The notes beneath the pieces are model-generated. The model did no database searches, was not told where the DNA came from, and saw only the letters and a program-made list of their open reading frames with translations. Positions 10,851 to 22,930 of a DNA stretch of 64,000 bases are shown here, piece after piece. The stretch is from Gigaspora rosea (taxonomy: Eukaryota; Glomeromycota; Glomeromycetes; Diversisporales; Gigasporaceae): assembly GCA_003550325.1 (NCBI GenBank), contig QKWP01000369.1, positions 66,874 through 130,873 of the forward strand. The letters are read 5' to 3'. The first letter of the stretch is position 1, and each line of letters begins with the position of its first letter. The position numbers were made by a program, and so were the translations under genes.

Positions 10851-11159
10851 GCCGGTAAAACAAAATTATTATATGATCGCCGATCTGGCCGATCATATAG
10901 GGTTGCTATAGCGACGGGTTACTATTGTCTTTTTGCCCAAATTTTAAATATAACCTATCTAAAATTTATTAATTTTATCTATTTTAAATAACGTAACATT
11001 AAAGGCTTTTATCCACTTTTAAATATAACCTTTTGGCCAATATCCACTTTTCAAATATAACATCTTAGTAAAAAAGTGCCTTTTTTATCCAAAATTTCAA
11101 TATAACCTTTATATGTATTATTCGGGGTCCTCCCGTGGGTACTCATTATTTATATTTCA

Positions 11160-11895
11160 TGTGAATTTCAGTTCATATTATTGGCTAATTTTTATCGATT
11201 TATACTGATACAAGCTACTCAATATCGGATCATAAGGTAGCTGCGCAACACTGTCATATGAAACCAGGTACGTAAACTTATGAGTAAACTCGATTAGATA
11301 ATTCGAGCACTTTTAAGATTATACATGATTTGAAGAAATTATGGGTAAAGTTCAGAATCAGCAAAGCTCTAGCATTACATACTTAAACTTCAATACCCAT
11401 GACAAAAGTCTCTAGACTAGGACTAATTCTCCCAACTGTCAAACGTATAAATTACTGACCTCTTTCCAAATTTCCTAAACCCCAAAGCCTAAACTGTACC
11501 CGCCAATTACATAAAACCCTAAACATAACAAAGATAGCTAATATCTGTCCATATAACTAAATCGGGGCATCATTTTGCAGTATCTATTTCAGGTCCTTAC
11601 ACTGTTACTGCAGCTACGGAGCCTAACTATCCACTAATAAGAGCTATTGCACTGCACATGCACCTGTGGAGCCCAAAAACTGACTGCAAAGAACTTTATA
11701 CTACCACTGCAGCCATGGATTATTAACCACCCAATATACTGCCCAACCATACCAACGTTACTGATACTTGCAGGTAGAAATAGGAATCAATTTAATCAAC
11801 TAAAAAATTTATATGTAAATTACTAAGTTTAGTTGATTTAATCGACTAAATCGATTTCTATCCCTAATTTGGGGCAGCCTTTCTATTAATAATAA
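11160..11895. other. Interior of the GGGTA element, no gene seen
   Basis: Mixed-composition sequence without a supported frame. A small inverted repeat is present at 11790-11860 (AATCAATTTAATCAACTAAA against TTTAGTTGATTTAATCGACT). Confidence 0.4.
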
Positions 11896-12237
11896 TAAGC
11901 CCATAAGTACTACGGGTACCCACGGGTTTTGCGGACTGGGCTAGGGCATCAAATTTTGAGCCATAGGATAAGGGTAAGGGCTCAGAAGTCAAGCCCTTAC
12001 ACAGACAGGTAGGGCTAGGGTATTGCCATTACCCGGCCCTACCCGGCCCATGCGGAGGCCTAACTCTAACTCTAACTAACAAAAAAAACAGGTTCTTTTA
12101 GTTGTTTTAATTTCACGTTATACCAAATTATATAAAATGCGCACAGCACATATGCACAAAATTATTAAATTCAATAAAAAATAAAAAATAAATAAAAAAT
12201 AAATAAAAAATAAATAAAAAATAAAAAATAAAAAATA

Positions 12238-12640
12238 AGGGTTTTATAATTTACCGCCATAGCGATGTACCGCCACCTTGATCAGCCAATTAAAATGCAG
12301 GATCAGGTGTAATGTGAAATCGAAGCGATTACGATTTTTTTCAAAAATCAGCTATAGCACGAAATTTTGCCTATGAAATCATCTCTCATGCACTAACTAA
12401 AAAAATTTCTCTCGAAATTTTGGATTAGCATTTCTTTGCTAAATCGCCTTACCCTAACCCTATCCTTCACCCTAACCCTATCCCTCACCCTAACCCTATC
12501 CCTCACCCTAACCCTATCCCTCACCCTCACCCTAACCCTAAACTAATGAATTAATTTATTGTTTTGATTTCACATTACACCAGATCTTATAGGGTGCGGT
12601 GTATCGCATATGCGAAAAAATCAAAAATTCAAAAATAATA
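12238..12640. repeat. MITE with central CCCTAA-type repeats (intact copy)
   Basis: Subterminal inverted blocks GGTGTAATGTGAAATCGAAG (left) and CTGGTGTAATGTGAAATCAA (right, inverted) flank a core of CCCTAACCCTATCCCTCACC repeats at 12456-12543. Relatives lie at 6784/8221, 8821, 26455 and 63740. It provides the empty-site comparison for the 6932-8217 insertion. 12640-12720 is A-rich simple sequence. Confidence 0.75.
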
Positions 12641-12724
12641 TAAAATTAAAAAAAATTAAAAAATAAAAAAAAAATAAAAAATAAAAATAAATAAATAAAT
12701 AATAAATAAATAAGAGTGTTGCTA

Positions 12725-13037
12725 CCGTATGTGTCCGAAATTAAGCTACCTTTTTTGGCCAAAAAATTACATGAAAAATCATAAAGTAGCTTATTTTCGA
12801 AATATAGTATTATTTGAAAAAATTGAAAAACGTACTAATAAAAAGTTATCCAAATGATATCAAATTTTTACTGTAGATGTATTTTGATGCGCTGAACAAC
12901 TTAATCGACTTTTTGAAGTTTATTTAGTAGAAAAAAAGTTTTATATGTAGTAACTGCTAACGAATTTTTTAAGATTTTTAAAAAAAATCAGGGGGGTAGC
13001 TTATTTTAGGTAGTAGCTTATTTTCGGACATATACGG
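12725..13037. mobile_element. TA-flanked MITE, TGTCCGAAAnTAAGCTAC family (copy 1)
   Basis: TIRs CCGTATGTGTCCGAAATTAA and CCGTATATGTCCGAAAATAA (inverted) are flanked by TA. A second copy in the opposite orientation is at 38584-38886. No coding capacity; a TA target suggests mobilisation by a Tc1/mariner/pogo-type enzyme. Confidence 0.8.
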
Positions 13038-13506
13038 TAATTTGCCCCTGGTGATATAACTATCCATAATTTACCAATTAGATCACAGGATCTTGTATAA
13101 CAAAATAAAGAAAATTTTAAAAAAATTTAAAAAAAAATCAAAAAATTATCAATATCGTAAAATTTTATTACAAAAACTAGCTTTGGGCTATTAAACAAAA
13201 GTTTTTGGTGTTTAATTTTGCATATAAATAATCTATACTCTACCTTAATATAATCTATACCCTAAACCTAAGCTTTAAAAAATAATTTTTTATATAAAAA
13301 ACTTTTATAAAAATAAAGGGTGGTTAAAATTTATAACTTTAACTAGGTGTTAAAATTAGTTAAATTCAATAAATAAATACATTAATAATAAAAATAATAA
13401 TAAAAAATTAAAAAAATAAAAGAAACTTAATAAAATTAAAAAAAAAACTAATAAAATTAAAAAATAAAAAATAAAATATTATTAATAAAAAAGAATATAT
13501 AGAATA
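13038..13506. other. AT-rich gene-less stretch
   Basis: Mostly AAAATAA-type simple sequence. Nothing coding or repeated that I can define. Confidence 0.4.
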
Positions 13507-13679
13507 GGACCCCAGACAATTCTATAGTAGGTGGTAGAGTAAAAAGTGGGTAGATTTTGGTCCAAATACTGGTCAAAATTAAAATTAATTTTTAATTTTG
13601 ACCAGAATTTAGATGAGTTTGGCCCAAAAAATCTACACACTTTTTACCCCCCACCTCCATTAAAATTGTCCGGGTCCTC
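13507..13679. mobile_element. Foldback MITE with 8-bp duplication ATAGAATA
   Basis: The 173-bp palindromic element starts GGACCCCAGACAATT and ends with the inverted GGACCCGGACAATT, flanked by ATAGAATA at 13499-13506 and 13680-13687. An 8-bp duplication suits hAT-type insertion, though the ends do not begin TAG or CAG. 13680-14149 is AT-rich without features. Confidence 0.65.
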
Positions 13680-14296
13680 ATAGAATAGTATATACATATA
13701 TATGCAATATGATAAGAATAAAAATAAATTTTATTATTTCTTATTATGAAAATAACTGGAAATTTACTTTTTATTTCCACTATTGTTTTTCTATTGTTAT
13801 TTTGAATTTTAAAAAAATAAATAAAAAAAATAAATAAAAACAACTAAAAATGTAAAAAAATTAAAAATTAAAAAAAAATAAAAAAATCAATAAAATTATT
13901 AAAAAAAAATAAAAAATATGCTTTTTTTACTTTATTTATTTATTTATTACTTGTTTTTTTACTAGCAGATAAATAGTTATAATTTTAGAAATTATCACAA
14001 ATTATACAAATTTTTGGCAAAAATCTAAATTTTGAAAATCATTGCAATTTTTTACCAAAGATTCTGCACTTATTTGATAAATTTAAAAATTACTACAGAT
14101 TATTTATATTTTTATTTTTAATTTTACAATATAAATTATAAATTTTAATGCTTCAGACTCATACTGGTTTCTGATTTAATAAGAAGGAAACTGATAAGCT
14201 GTCTGAAAACCATTAATACAATTGTACTATTGATCTGTTACCTAACGAGCAACCTCTATAGAGACCTATTTATAAACTCTCTACATAGAAACTTGA

Positions 14297-14757
14297 TCAT
14301 ATGGGCTGATTTATAGAATTGCCAATAACTTTTGATATACTAATTTATTTTTGAATAATTTTATTACCAAAATATTGGTCTCGATGAGACAGTTCTAATA
14401 AATCCAAAATCATCAAAATCCAATCACAGGATCCCAAGATAATTAAGCTTTGTATAATTTTACTATTAACTTTTACTATGTAGACAATCAACGTATGGAT
14501 TGGTTTTACTATGTAGACAATCAACATATGGATTGGTTTTCATATATGAAAACCAATCCATACGTTGATTGTCTACATAGTAAAAGTTAATATAAAATTA
14601 TACAAAATCTTAATTATCTTGGGATCCTGTGATTGGATTTTGATGATTTTGAATTCATTAGAACCGTCTCATCGAGACCAACATTTTGGTAATAAAATTA
14701 TTCAAAAATAGATTAGTATATCAAAAGTTATTGGCAATTCCATAAATCAGCCCATAT
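14297..14757. repeat. Giant palindrome inserted in the RT domain
   Basis: Ends CATATGGGCTGATTTATAGA and its inverted copy are joined by arms of about 225 bp centred near 14535. The arms carry the shared words of the 7.0-8.1 kb family (TCTCGATGAGACAGTTCTAA, AATCCAATCACAGGATCCCA). Near the centre a 35-bp unit (ACTATGTAGACAATCAAC) is duplicated on one arm. Polymerase frames match family RT on both sides (KLDH before, LRMYIEENL after), so it is an insertion. Confidence 0.85.
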
Positions 14758-16010
14758 GTACATTGCGGATGTATATTGAGGAAAATTTAGAGAAGGTGTT
14801 TATCTGTCATTTTATATCACCAGCAGGAGCACCTATATTTTTTGTGAAAAAGAAGAATAGAACATTGAACATTGCATATGTGCGTAGATTATCGTGGCCT
14901 GAATTGAATCACAATTAAAAACCACTATTCACTCTCTTTAATACCTGAACTTTTAGACCAACTTTCCTTTGTCTGGTCTTTATAAAACTTGATCTAAGAG
15001 GAGCCTACAATTTGGTCCGTATATAACTGAAGGACGGATGGAAAACAGCTTTCTGTACCTGATACGGTTACTTTGAATACCCTTCAGGCTCACCAATGCT
15101 CTAGCTGTATTTCAATATTTAATGAATAACATATTCCGGAACCTCTTGGATTGTTTTGCAATTATCTATTTGGATGATGTCTTAATATATTCACCTGATC
15201 AAAAACCATATGATCTGCATGTTCAGTTAGTATTGGAACAGTTGTGCCAAAACAGATTGTTTGCAAAGTTAGAAAAGTGTGAATTCGACAAGAAGAATAT
15301 AGATTTTCTGGGTTACTACATTACCTCTCAAGGAATCCAAATGGACTATAAAAAGGTAGAAAGTATCCTTACTTGGCCTATTTCAGTATCGGTTCAAGAA
15401 CTACTAGTATTCGGATCTGTTAGATTTTTTATTCGGATTATCCGGATAATACAAATAACAGATAACGATTTTGTTCAACAAATAATTTATCCAGATAGTT
15501 ACTTTAAGTTCGGATAATTATCTATAGATTATCTGTATAAATATATATGGTGAAAACCCCTTTTATGCACATATGTGCATATACTTATAAATAATAAATA
15601 CTCATAACTCATGACTTTGACACATATACGTAAATAGTATACTTTTTTTAATCGTCGTTATTTTCAAATTACAGATGTAAGAGTATTTATACAATGTTCA
15701 AACTGTGAATATTTAATCACTTGCTTGGTAAGTATGAGTGCGTATATGTATTTAACCTTTTAAAGGTATATTATATTCACTTATCTATTATCCTGGCTTT
15801 AATCCTAAACACTATCTTTTTTGTTCTTTTGATTAGACGAACCTGCATACTATATGTTCGTTCGTGTCAAAAGAACTTAAATTTGGTTAACCTAATACCA
15901 TAATACTTCGAAATGTTTAGGATGCATATTATAAAAAAGCCTTAAATATGTAGAATTTAGAATATATATAGTTTAGTAGCATTTTAAAATACATATCAGA
16001 TATTAATAAG

Positions 16011-16177
16011 GGGCATGCCATTTATCACGTGATTTTTACCATGGATACATGGTCAGAGGTATTGATCACGTCTATATATTATATTAATGAATCAAAATTA
16101 AATAAAGTGATCACACCATACATGAATAGGAGTAGCTACTAAGTAAAAAATATCATGTGATAAATGGCACACCCCAT
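16011..16177. repeat. MITE with GGGGCATGCCATTTATCACG ends
   Basis: The left end at about 16011 is mirrored by ATGTGATAAATGGCACACCCC ending at about 16177. It belongs to a loose group with ends GGGGnnGnCATTnATCAnnTGATTTTTT also seen at 6932, 21802, 25600, 36140 and 36270. Confidence 0.65.
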
Positions 16178-16309
16178 AAAAGGATATAAAAATTTCAAAA
16201 AACTTTAATGAGTTTAGTATGAATATTTGATATGTATTAGCTTGCTACTAAGTAGAGTAAATGCGAATTTGGAAAATCAACATTAATTTCCATTGCAATC
16301 AATTATTCG

Positions 16310-17388
16310 ATAGGTTTGGAATCAGGTTTTGCACTTTGAAAGTCAGACTAACAAGTTTTATGCAACACAAAATACAGAAGCAAGTATTAGTTGATTTCCT
16401 GACTTTTAAGACTTGAATTGTTTCCCATGTTCGTTAAAAGAGCCAAGCTTCTTCAAAAAGGTTAATACTTTCTAACTTGTTATTAAGCAAGAAATAAAAC
16501 ATTTAGCCTTAACTGTTAATGTTAAAGGTTATAGGGTTGTTGTGATGTTACTATACATAAAATTTCATTCCTGTCATTTTAATTAATGCAACAAGATCGA
16601 TTTAAACATTAGTTTTTGCCTATTTTTGCTTGTTTCTTCTTTTGCATGTATTGGAGTCTTGATCTGGAATAGTCAAAATTTGCACTCTTTGGCTAGCTAT
16701 TTCCTCTCCAGGAGTTTGTATTGTCTATGCAATAAATGGATATAAAATTGCAATCAAGATCAGCAATTTAAGCAACGCCCATAAAAAATAAATTGCAGAA
16801 TCAGGTATCGTACCTTGAAAGTTAGGCTATGTGACACAAAATACAGGAGCAAGAGATGTAAAGATGTAATACGCGAAGTTTCTATATATATTCATATCCT
16901 TGCTTTATCATATGCGTTTATACAAGATTTTGCGTACGTATGCCATTTAATTTCCATTTCTGGTGCGTTTATCTCGAATATAATAGGTATCATTAAAGTT
17001 GTTAGTGGAACAACATACTCTAGGGCAACTCTGGCNTGAAGCTGGATTCAGCTCTATTATAAAACTTATATTAGATTTCCCCAACTTTTACTATGACAGT
17101 ACTATTGTTTACAAAAGAATCACGAATTAATACTTTCTAACTTGTTATTAAGCAAGAAATAAAATATTTAGCCTTAACTGTTAATGTTAGAGGTTATAGG
17201 GTTGTTGTGATGTTATTATATGTAAAATTTCATTCCTATCATTTTAATTAATGCAACAAGATCGATTTAACAATAGTTTTTGCCTATTTTCACTTGTTTC
17301 TTCTTTTGCGTATATTGGAGTCTTGATCTGGAATAGTCAAAATTTGCACTCCCCGGTTGGCTATTTCTTCTCCAGAAGTTTGTATTGC
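16310..17388. repeat. Direct duplication inside the hAT element
   Basis: Shared segments in order: AATCAGGT(TTTGCA/ATCGTA), ACACAAAATACAG, then a nearly colinear 260-bp block beginning TTAATACTTTCTAACTTGTT at 16460 and 17130 and ending with a CTCCAG(G/A)AGTTTGTATTG word. The spacer contains unrelated sequence and an open 74-codon frame ending at the N. Confidence 0.75.
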
Positions 17389-19726
17389 TAATATCAAGAA
17401 TTATATAATAACTCGGAGGTGCAAACCTGGGTTGCTTGCACATCTATAGTACAATTTCGCAAGTATTTGTCTGCATTACACTAAATTTATATTTAGGCTT
17501 ATCTAGTATCTAATAATTAACAGATAATCTAGATAGTTATCCGGATAATAGAATTATAAACAGATATAAATAACAGATAATGACTTTTTTCAACAGATAG
17601 TTATCTTTAGATAAACTGATTATCTAGATCCAAACACTAAGAACTATAGCGCTTTTTGGGGTTTGCCAATTATTATCAACATTTTATTAAAAATTATTCT
17701 TATTTGGTCATACTATTGAATAAATTAAACTGGAAGTCCAAATCAAAAGCTTTTGTTTGGCCCTCATTGGTTTAACAAGCTTTTGTCTTACTAAAGAAGG
17801 CATTTACCTCTGCCCTGATATTGGTCCAGGCTGATCTAGCGAAACCGTATGAGCTTTCTATCCTATTGCATATTATTCACGAAAATTTATTCCAGCAGAA
17901 ATTAATTATGATGTTTATGATAAGGAACTACTTGCTATTATAATAGCTTTTAAACAATGGTGTCATTACTTAGAAGGGCCCAACATGAAATCACTATCTA
18001 CTGCAATCATAAAAACATACAATATTTTATTACTGCAAAAACTCTAAGTCATTGTCAAGCAAGATGGTCCCTTTTCTTCTCAAGTTACAATTTTAAGATT
18101 GTGTTCTGAGCAGGCAAGGAGCAAGAGAATCCTGATGCTCTGTCTAAAAGGCCAGATCACCAACCTCAGGTTGACAATGAAGCAGTGACACAGCAACATA
18201 CTACTTTACTTCAAGACCATAATATATGCATAAATGCCACTTTTATAATGCAATAGATACCGCTATGAGAGACCGCATCTGTAACCAGCTGAAAAAGGTC
18301 CTTCTGACTCTAGACATAATTAACCAAAAAGGCAACCCAAATAGGAACAGTCAGTGTAAACGTTCTGATTACTATTTGTTCTAGTTCACTGATGGTCTAT
18401 TGTTTAGAGAAGGATTATTATACATACCTAACATTCTGGACTGGTTAAACGTATTGCAAACGAGACACGACTCGAAGTTGGCAGGCCACTTTGGGGTAGC
18501 CAAAACAATAAAACTGATTACTGGTGGCCGAAACTTTGATTTTTGTTAAAACCTACATTAAGTCTTGTGATATGTATACTAGGACTAAAAACCCCAGGCA
18601 CTGACCTTATGGCCTGCTACAACCTTTACCTATACCCAACCAGCAGTGGCAGTTCATTTCTATGGATTTCATTATGGATCTTCTTATATCATCAGGATTT
18701 AATAGCATACTTGTAGTAGTTGATCGTCTAACAAAGATGGTTTACTTTGTTGTCTGTAACAAAAATATCAATGCTGAAGAAACAGCACAGTTAATTCTAC
18801 GAGAAGTAATACGGCTTCACAGAATTCCTCAAGATATCACCTTCAATAGAGGTTCCCAATTCACTTCAAAATTTTGGCACTGTTTATTTAACCTTTTGGG
18901 AACTAAAATCAACTTATTTTCCGCTTACTATTCACAATCAGATGGACAGAGCGAGATGCACAATCAATCACCATTAAGATAATTGAACAGATCTGCTTCC
19001 ATTAGCCAAATTTGCCTATATAACAATTCGGTCCATTCCTTTACCAAAACTTTAACTTTTTTTGCCAATTATGGCTTCCACCCATACTTCAATTTACAGA
19101 CTTTCTTTAGTTCCGCTGTTCCATCGGCAGAAAACAAGACCAAAAAACTACAACAAATTAAAGAAATACTTATCAACGAATTAAAAACAGCTCAAGAACA
19201 TTATAAAACACATACTGACCAAAAATGACAAGAAGGTTTAAAGCTAAAGTGGGTGACAGAGTATGGCTCTTACATCAAAATATTCATATTACATGGCATT
19301 CCAAGAAACTTGATTATCAAAAATTAGAACCATACACTATTTCAAAAATAATCAACCCAGTGGCATATCAGCTTAATTTACCTCCTTCCTCTAAAGTTTA
19401 TAATACTTTCCAAATCTTCCTGCTGGAGCTATATATAACTAATACAATTCCAGATAGAGTATTAGACCCGCCACCAGTGACTATAGAAGACGAAACGAAT
19501 ATGAGGTGAACGAAATACTTAATGCAAAGATTATAAGCAAGAAATTACACTACCTTATTGACTAGAAAGAATACAATATCAATGAACGTTCCTGGGAACC
19601 TGCTAAAAACATAGTCCATGCTCAAGAGGTGGTAGAAAGGTTTACTAATATTACTCTTACAAACCTAGACAACAAAAATTTGAGCACAAAAGCAAAAAGA
19701 AAAAGAAGGGATCATTAAGAAGAGGA

Positions 19727-20153
19727 TGGTATAATAGCCAAGCCTTAACCCATAATTCAAGATCGACTCAAGCTCATGACCTGTGAACCCATGATGCAAG
19801 ACTGACTCAAGCCTATGATACAAGTCTGATTTAAGCCCAGGAACCCAAACCCGATTCAAGCTATAATACGAATCCAGAGATTCAATCATTATGAAGTAAT
19901 TTGGTATTATCATAGCAAAAATATTAGAGAAATGTCATTGCATAAGTTCTATAATTATAGAGTAGTTGAGTACATGAATTATAAGATTATCAAATAGAAG
20001 AAGTTATATTTTAGTATTAGTAATTACAATTATAGTAGCTTAGACAAATAGTATATAAAAGCCATACAAACTTTATGTATAATCCAGCCTGTTCAATCAC
20101 TGTTCAATCATTAATAAAATCCTTGTTCTTCAAATTATTTTTTGCCTGTTACA
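19727..20153 (+). repeat. 3' LTR of the gypsy element (putative)
   Basis: A purine-rich tract (AAAGAAAAAGAAGGG then AGAAGAGGA) precedes a TG at 19727. The segment contains TATATAAAAG at 20053, AATAAA at 20113 and ends TGTTACA at 20153. This gives promoter and poly(A) signals in the expected order within TG...CA. No 5' partner is in the window, so the borders are inferred. Confidence 0.6.
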
Positions 20154-20439
20154 GTAGCTAATAGTATAAAAAAAGCTTTCTCTGGTAGTAGTGCTAAAGA
20201 ACAAGAGTACAAAATTTTATTTTGCACTATCCATTTAATTTGTATGTAAATTTTGAAAAATTATGAAAATAAAGCCAAAAAATTATAATGGAAGCTATCT
20301 TTAAAAAAGCAAAACAGGTTGCGAGCAACTCATTCAACTATTATTAATACTTGTTCGGTCCCCGCTATTTGCAATTATATTAAATAGAATTATAAGAATA
20401 ATACTTACTAATAGGCCCTTTGGACACAAAATTATTTGC

Positions 20440-21060
20440 TATTTCTGCTTTAAATAACTTCTACCAATGCATTGGAGTCTTTTCATAGTGAGCTAAAGTC
20501 TACAACATCTGACTAATCAGTGCATTCCACAAAATTATTGCACTTGATTGTAAAAAACAAATCGATGCTGAAAGTGCCACTTTTAATTTTCATACAAAAA
20601 AAGTGTCAGTTTATGGTATTGAAAATAAAATCATTAAAGAAGTCCACAAGTTCCTAGTGCAGTAATAAATAGATTGGCAAAAGATAAAGGTGCTTCAGGG
20701 CTTACTTCTCTTAATTGTGGCTACTTGTTTCGTAATAATTACATGTTGCCATACAAACATATATTTTATAAACATAGTTTTGGTTTCTACTGATTATTAA
20801 TCGCCAAAGTCTAAAAAATGCTTTAGGAAATTTTTGAGAAAATTAGGTATGAAGTATATAAAAGTCGAGAGTTAGTTAATATTGAAATATCAAAGCAAAG
20901 TGAAAAAGAAATAGATGCAAAAAATAGACGGTTTACTATAAACGAGTTAACTAAAAGACTATGAGAAAAATACTGGAGTGTCAAAGAATGAGATAGAGCC
21001 AATAAAGCAGAGACGTTTATTTTCAAAGTAAAAAGGTTCTTGCATCTGATTTTTAATATC
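20440..21060 (+). pseudogene. Decayed SWIM-type (MULE-like) transposon protein remnant
   Basis: Conceptual translation over several frames gives ALDCKKQIDAESATFNF, LTSLNCGYLFRNNYMLPYKH followed by IFYKHSFG, then a charged helical part (around IEISKQSEKEIDAKNRRFTI). The C-x(n)-C-x-H order near LPYKHIF resembles the SWIM zinc finger that follows MULE-type transposase cores. Numerous stops and shifts; ancient. Family assignment rests on pattern only. Confidence 0.4.
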
Positions 21061-21512
21061 AATTAAAAATAAAAAAATAGAGTATGAATATAAATTTAAA
21101 GACTATACTAAAAAAAAAACAAAAAAAAAATTATACCCTTTAAAGCTTAGCAAAAATATTAACTACAAAGCAATGCTTGTTTGCCAATATAAAAGCAACT
21201 AAATTTTGTTTAAAAATTTAATAAAAATCGAAGTTGGTTATTGGTCAAATTTATGCATGCGATCATATGTTTATTTGTTTGTTCATTGATTATTTACGGC
21301 CATATACAATTATGTAACTAAAAACTTACTTTAACTGACCCCCATTTATGGTAATCAATAAAGCTCTGAAAATTTCTTGCATGTATATAAAAACCCTGTA
21401 AATTTAATATATATTTTTGCAATATATCAGATATATTATTCTAAGAAATATCTATTTTCTTAAAGCATAACTTATTTATTAATATAGTATTAAATTACGG
21501 AAAAATCTAAAT
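21061..21512. other. AT-rich gene-less stretch
   Basis: A-rich tract at 21100-21130, then unremarkable AT-rich sequence. Nothing supported. Confidence 0.4.
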
Positions 21513-21713
21513 GGTGCCTCTGTGCATTTTGTGCCCCCTAATGCCTAATGTACTAATAAATTAATTCTGCCTAGAATTAGAATTAGGGTTAGGGTTAGGG
21601 TTAAGATTAGTACAGAATTGCAAAAGGATCATTTTTTGTTAAAAGTGCAATAAGGGTTACTCTAGTAAAATTTTGAGATATCAAAATAGGGGGCACAATG
21701 TGCATGGGGCACC
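21513..21713. mobile_element. 201-bp MITE with telomere-like core
   Basis: TIRs GGTGCCTCTGTGCATTTTGT and GGTGCCCCATGCACATTGTG (inverted), extending to a shared TGCCCCCTA end, surround TTAGGGTTAGGGTTAGGG at about 21586. Confidence 0.75.
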
Positions 21714-21801
21714 GTCTAGTCCAGTTCTTAAATTACTATTAAATTACTAATCTTTTTTTTTTTGCTAAGTGAGGTCTTGCTTTAGTTTTTTATTATAAAT
21801 T

Positions 21802-22020
21802 TATTTAGGGTGATGTCATTAATCATCTGATTTTTTAGGGATAGGGGGTCAGGCCTAAAGTCAGGTTATATATAGAGGTGAGTCAGTAAAAAAGGGACAA
21901 ATTTATCTAATAAGTTTGTCCCTTTTCTACTGACTCACCCCTATATATTATATTTATTATATAGGAATATAAATTTGTTACACCTATGACATGTTGCACC
22001 CCTTTTTTGATTGGATAAAA
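21802..22020. repeat. Foldback MITE (GACAAATTT family, copy 2) and fragments
   Basis: 21880-21952: GTGAGTCAGTAAAAAAGGGA with its inverted copy around AACAAATTT arms. 21802-21850 carries a GTCATTAATCATCTGATTTT end of the GGGG...TGATTTTTT group. 21962-22015 is an end fragment of the 1585-2205 family. Confidence 0.65.
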
Positions 22021-22189
22021 TTTTTATAGTAATATATGTTTGTCACCAGCAGTGATCGATCACCAGTATCGGATTAGGTGGTCGGTTAGATTTAGATCTA
22101 AATCTTGAAATCTAGATCTGTTTGCTTCTAAATTGCTTCACGACATTTAGCTTTTTTTTTTTAAAAAAAAATAATGAACATGGCTAGAA

Positions 22190-22930
22190 CCAGGATAAGT
22201 AACAATTTTACAATTGTTTATTTATTTTTTTTTTGTTCGTTTTAAACTAACTCTTGGTTCTTTTTGTAGATATGACTTCGCTAAAGCATGAATTACCCCG
22301 GATATGATCATATAGCAAGTACCAGTTCTCTTCTATTAAATTTTTTTTTATAATTCAGCTAATACTTTCTTTTTCGTAGGTATTAGTTTCGCCAGAACAC
22401 GAATTAATGCTGGGTAGTACTATAGTGTAAAGCTTAGATGGGGTTTGGGATTGAATGCTGGTCTTAAAAAATAAGAATGTAAGTTTTATTTGTCGTCTCT
22501 TTTTTTTTTCCGCGATTGAAATAACTATTCTCTCTTTTTTATAGGCTTCAGTTTTGCCAGAACATGAATTCAAACCGGTTAGATGGGGTAGAACTGAATA
22601 CTGGTATTAAAAGTAAGTACCAGTTTCAATTTCAGCAGTTTTTTTTTTCCGCACTTGAAATAACTTTACAGATATCATTTTTGTTAGAACATGAAGTCAG
22701 AATAATAGGTACCAGGTTCAATTTCAGGTGGTTTTTTTCTTGCGCTTCTCTTTTCTGTAGGTTTCAGTTTCGCCGGAACGTGAATTAATGCTAAGTGTAG
22801 AGATTAGATAGTGTTTTGGACTCAAAATAGTTCCGAAAATAAGTACCAGTTCAATTTTGTCATGTCTTTTTTTTACATACTTGAAATAACTTTTCTCTCT
22901 TTTCTGTTAGATTGCTTCTATTTACATACT
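22190..22930 (+). repeat. Tandem array with intron-like units (array C)
   Basis: Four to five diverged units of roughly 150-200 bp. Each has an exon-like block (TTCAGTTTCGCCGGAACGTG, GAATTAATGCT, GGGTTTGGGA) followed by AAGTAAGTACCAGTTTCAAT, a long T tract, CTTGAAATAACTTT and a T/C-rich run ending TTTCTGTAG or TTTATAG. The donor and acceptor positions are conserved across units. The 74-codon frame at 22564-22788 is a by-product. Confidence 0.6.

Larger units (their letters stand above)
9067..12062. mobile_element. GGGTA-ended TIR element, about 3 kb, with internal array
   Basis: The ends are an 18-bp inverted match, TAGGCCTCCGCATGGGCC at 9067-9084 and 12045-12062. Both subterminal regions are GGGTA/TACCC-rich and share GGGTAAGGGTAAGGGCTCA in the same orientation. 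An inner inverted pair (AGGACCCCGAATAATACATA at about 9241 against its complement near 11111) suggests two related elements joined or nested. The interior has the minus-strand array at 9780-10850 and no transposase. This may be a composite rather than one transposition unit. Confidence 0.5.
15405..17639. mobile_element. hAT-type element inserted in gypsy RT, 2,235 bp
   Basis: Ends TAGTATTCGGATCT and, inverted, TAGTGTTTGGATCT are flanked by AGAACTAC (15397-15404) and AGAACTAT (17640-17647), an 8-bp duplication with one mismatch, as expected of hAT. Subterminal ATCCGGATAA-rich sequence occurs at both ends. The interior has no recognisable transposase. It has a diverged direct duplication (about 16310-16725 against 16796-17388) and a small MITE at 16011. 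One N is at 17036. Confidence 0.85.
14150..19660 (+). pseudogene. Ty3/gypsy chromovirus pol remnant (RT, RNase H, integrase, chromodomain)
   Basis: Old polyprotein pieces in element order. RT begins near 14170 (TIDLLPNEQPL), continues past 14757 with YIEENL, SPAGAPIFFVKKK and LDLRGAYNLVR, and has the catalytic IIYLDDVLIYS at 15161. It resumes after the hAT insert at 17650. RNase H shows [20 protein letters not shown] (about 17900). Integrase has an H2C2-like region (about 18410-18560), MDFIMDLL (D1), FNRGSQFTS with Asn for the second Asp, and DGQSE (E). GDRVWLL leads to a chromodomain (SWEPAKNIVHAQEVVERF, 19590-19650) with TAG at 19563 for a conserved Trp. Many stops and frameshifts; gag, protease and the 5' LTR are not seen. 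Confidence 0.92.

Noticed and set aside
21586-21605. Chromosome end or telomere
   Set aside because: Only three TTAGGG copies inside a MITE; other tracts are equally short and internal.
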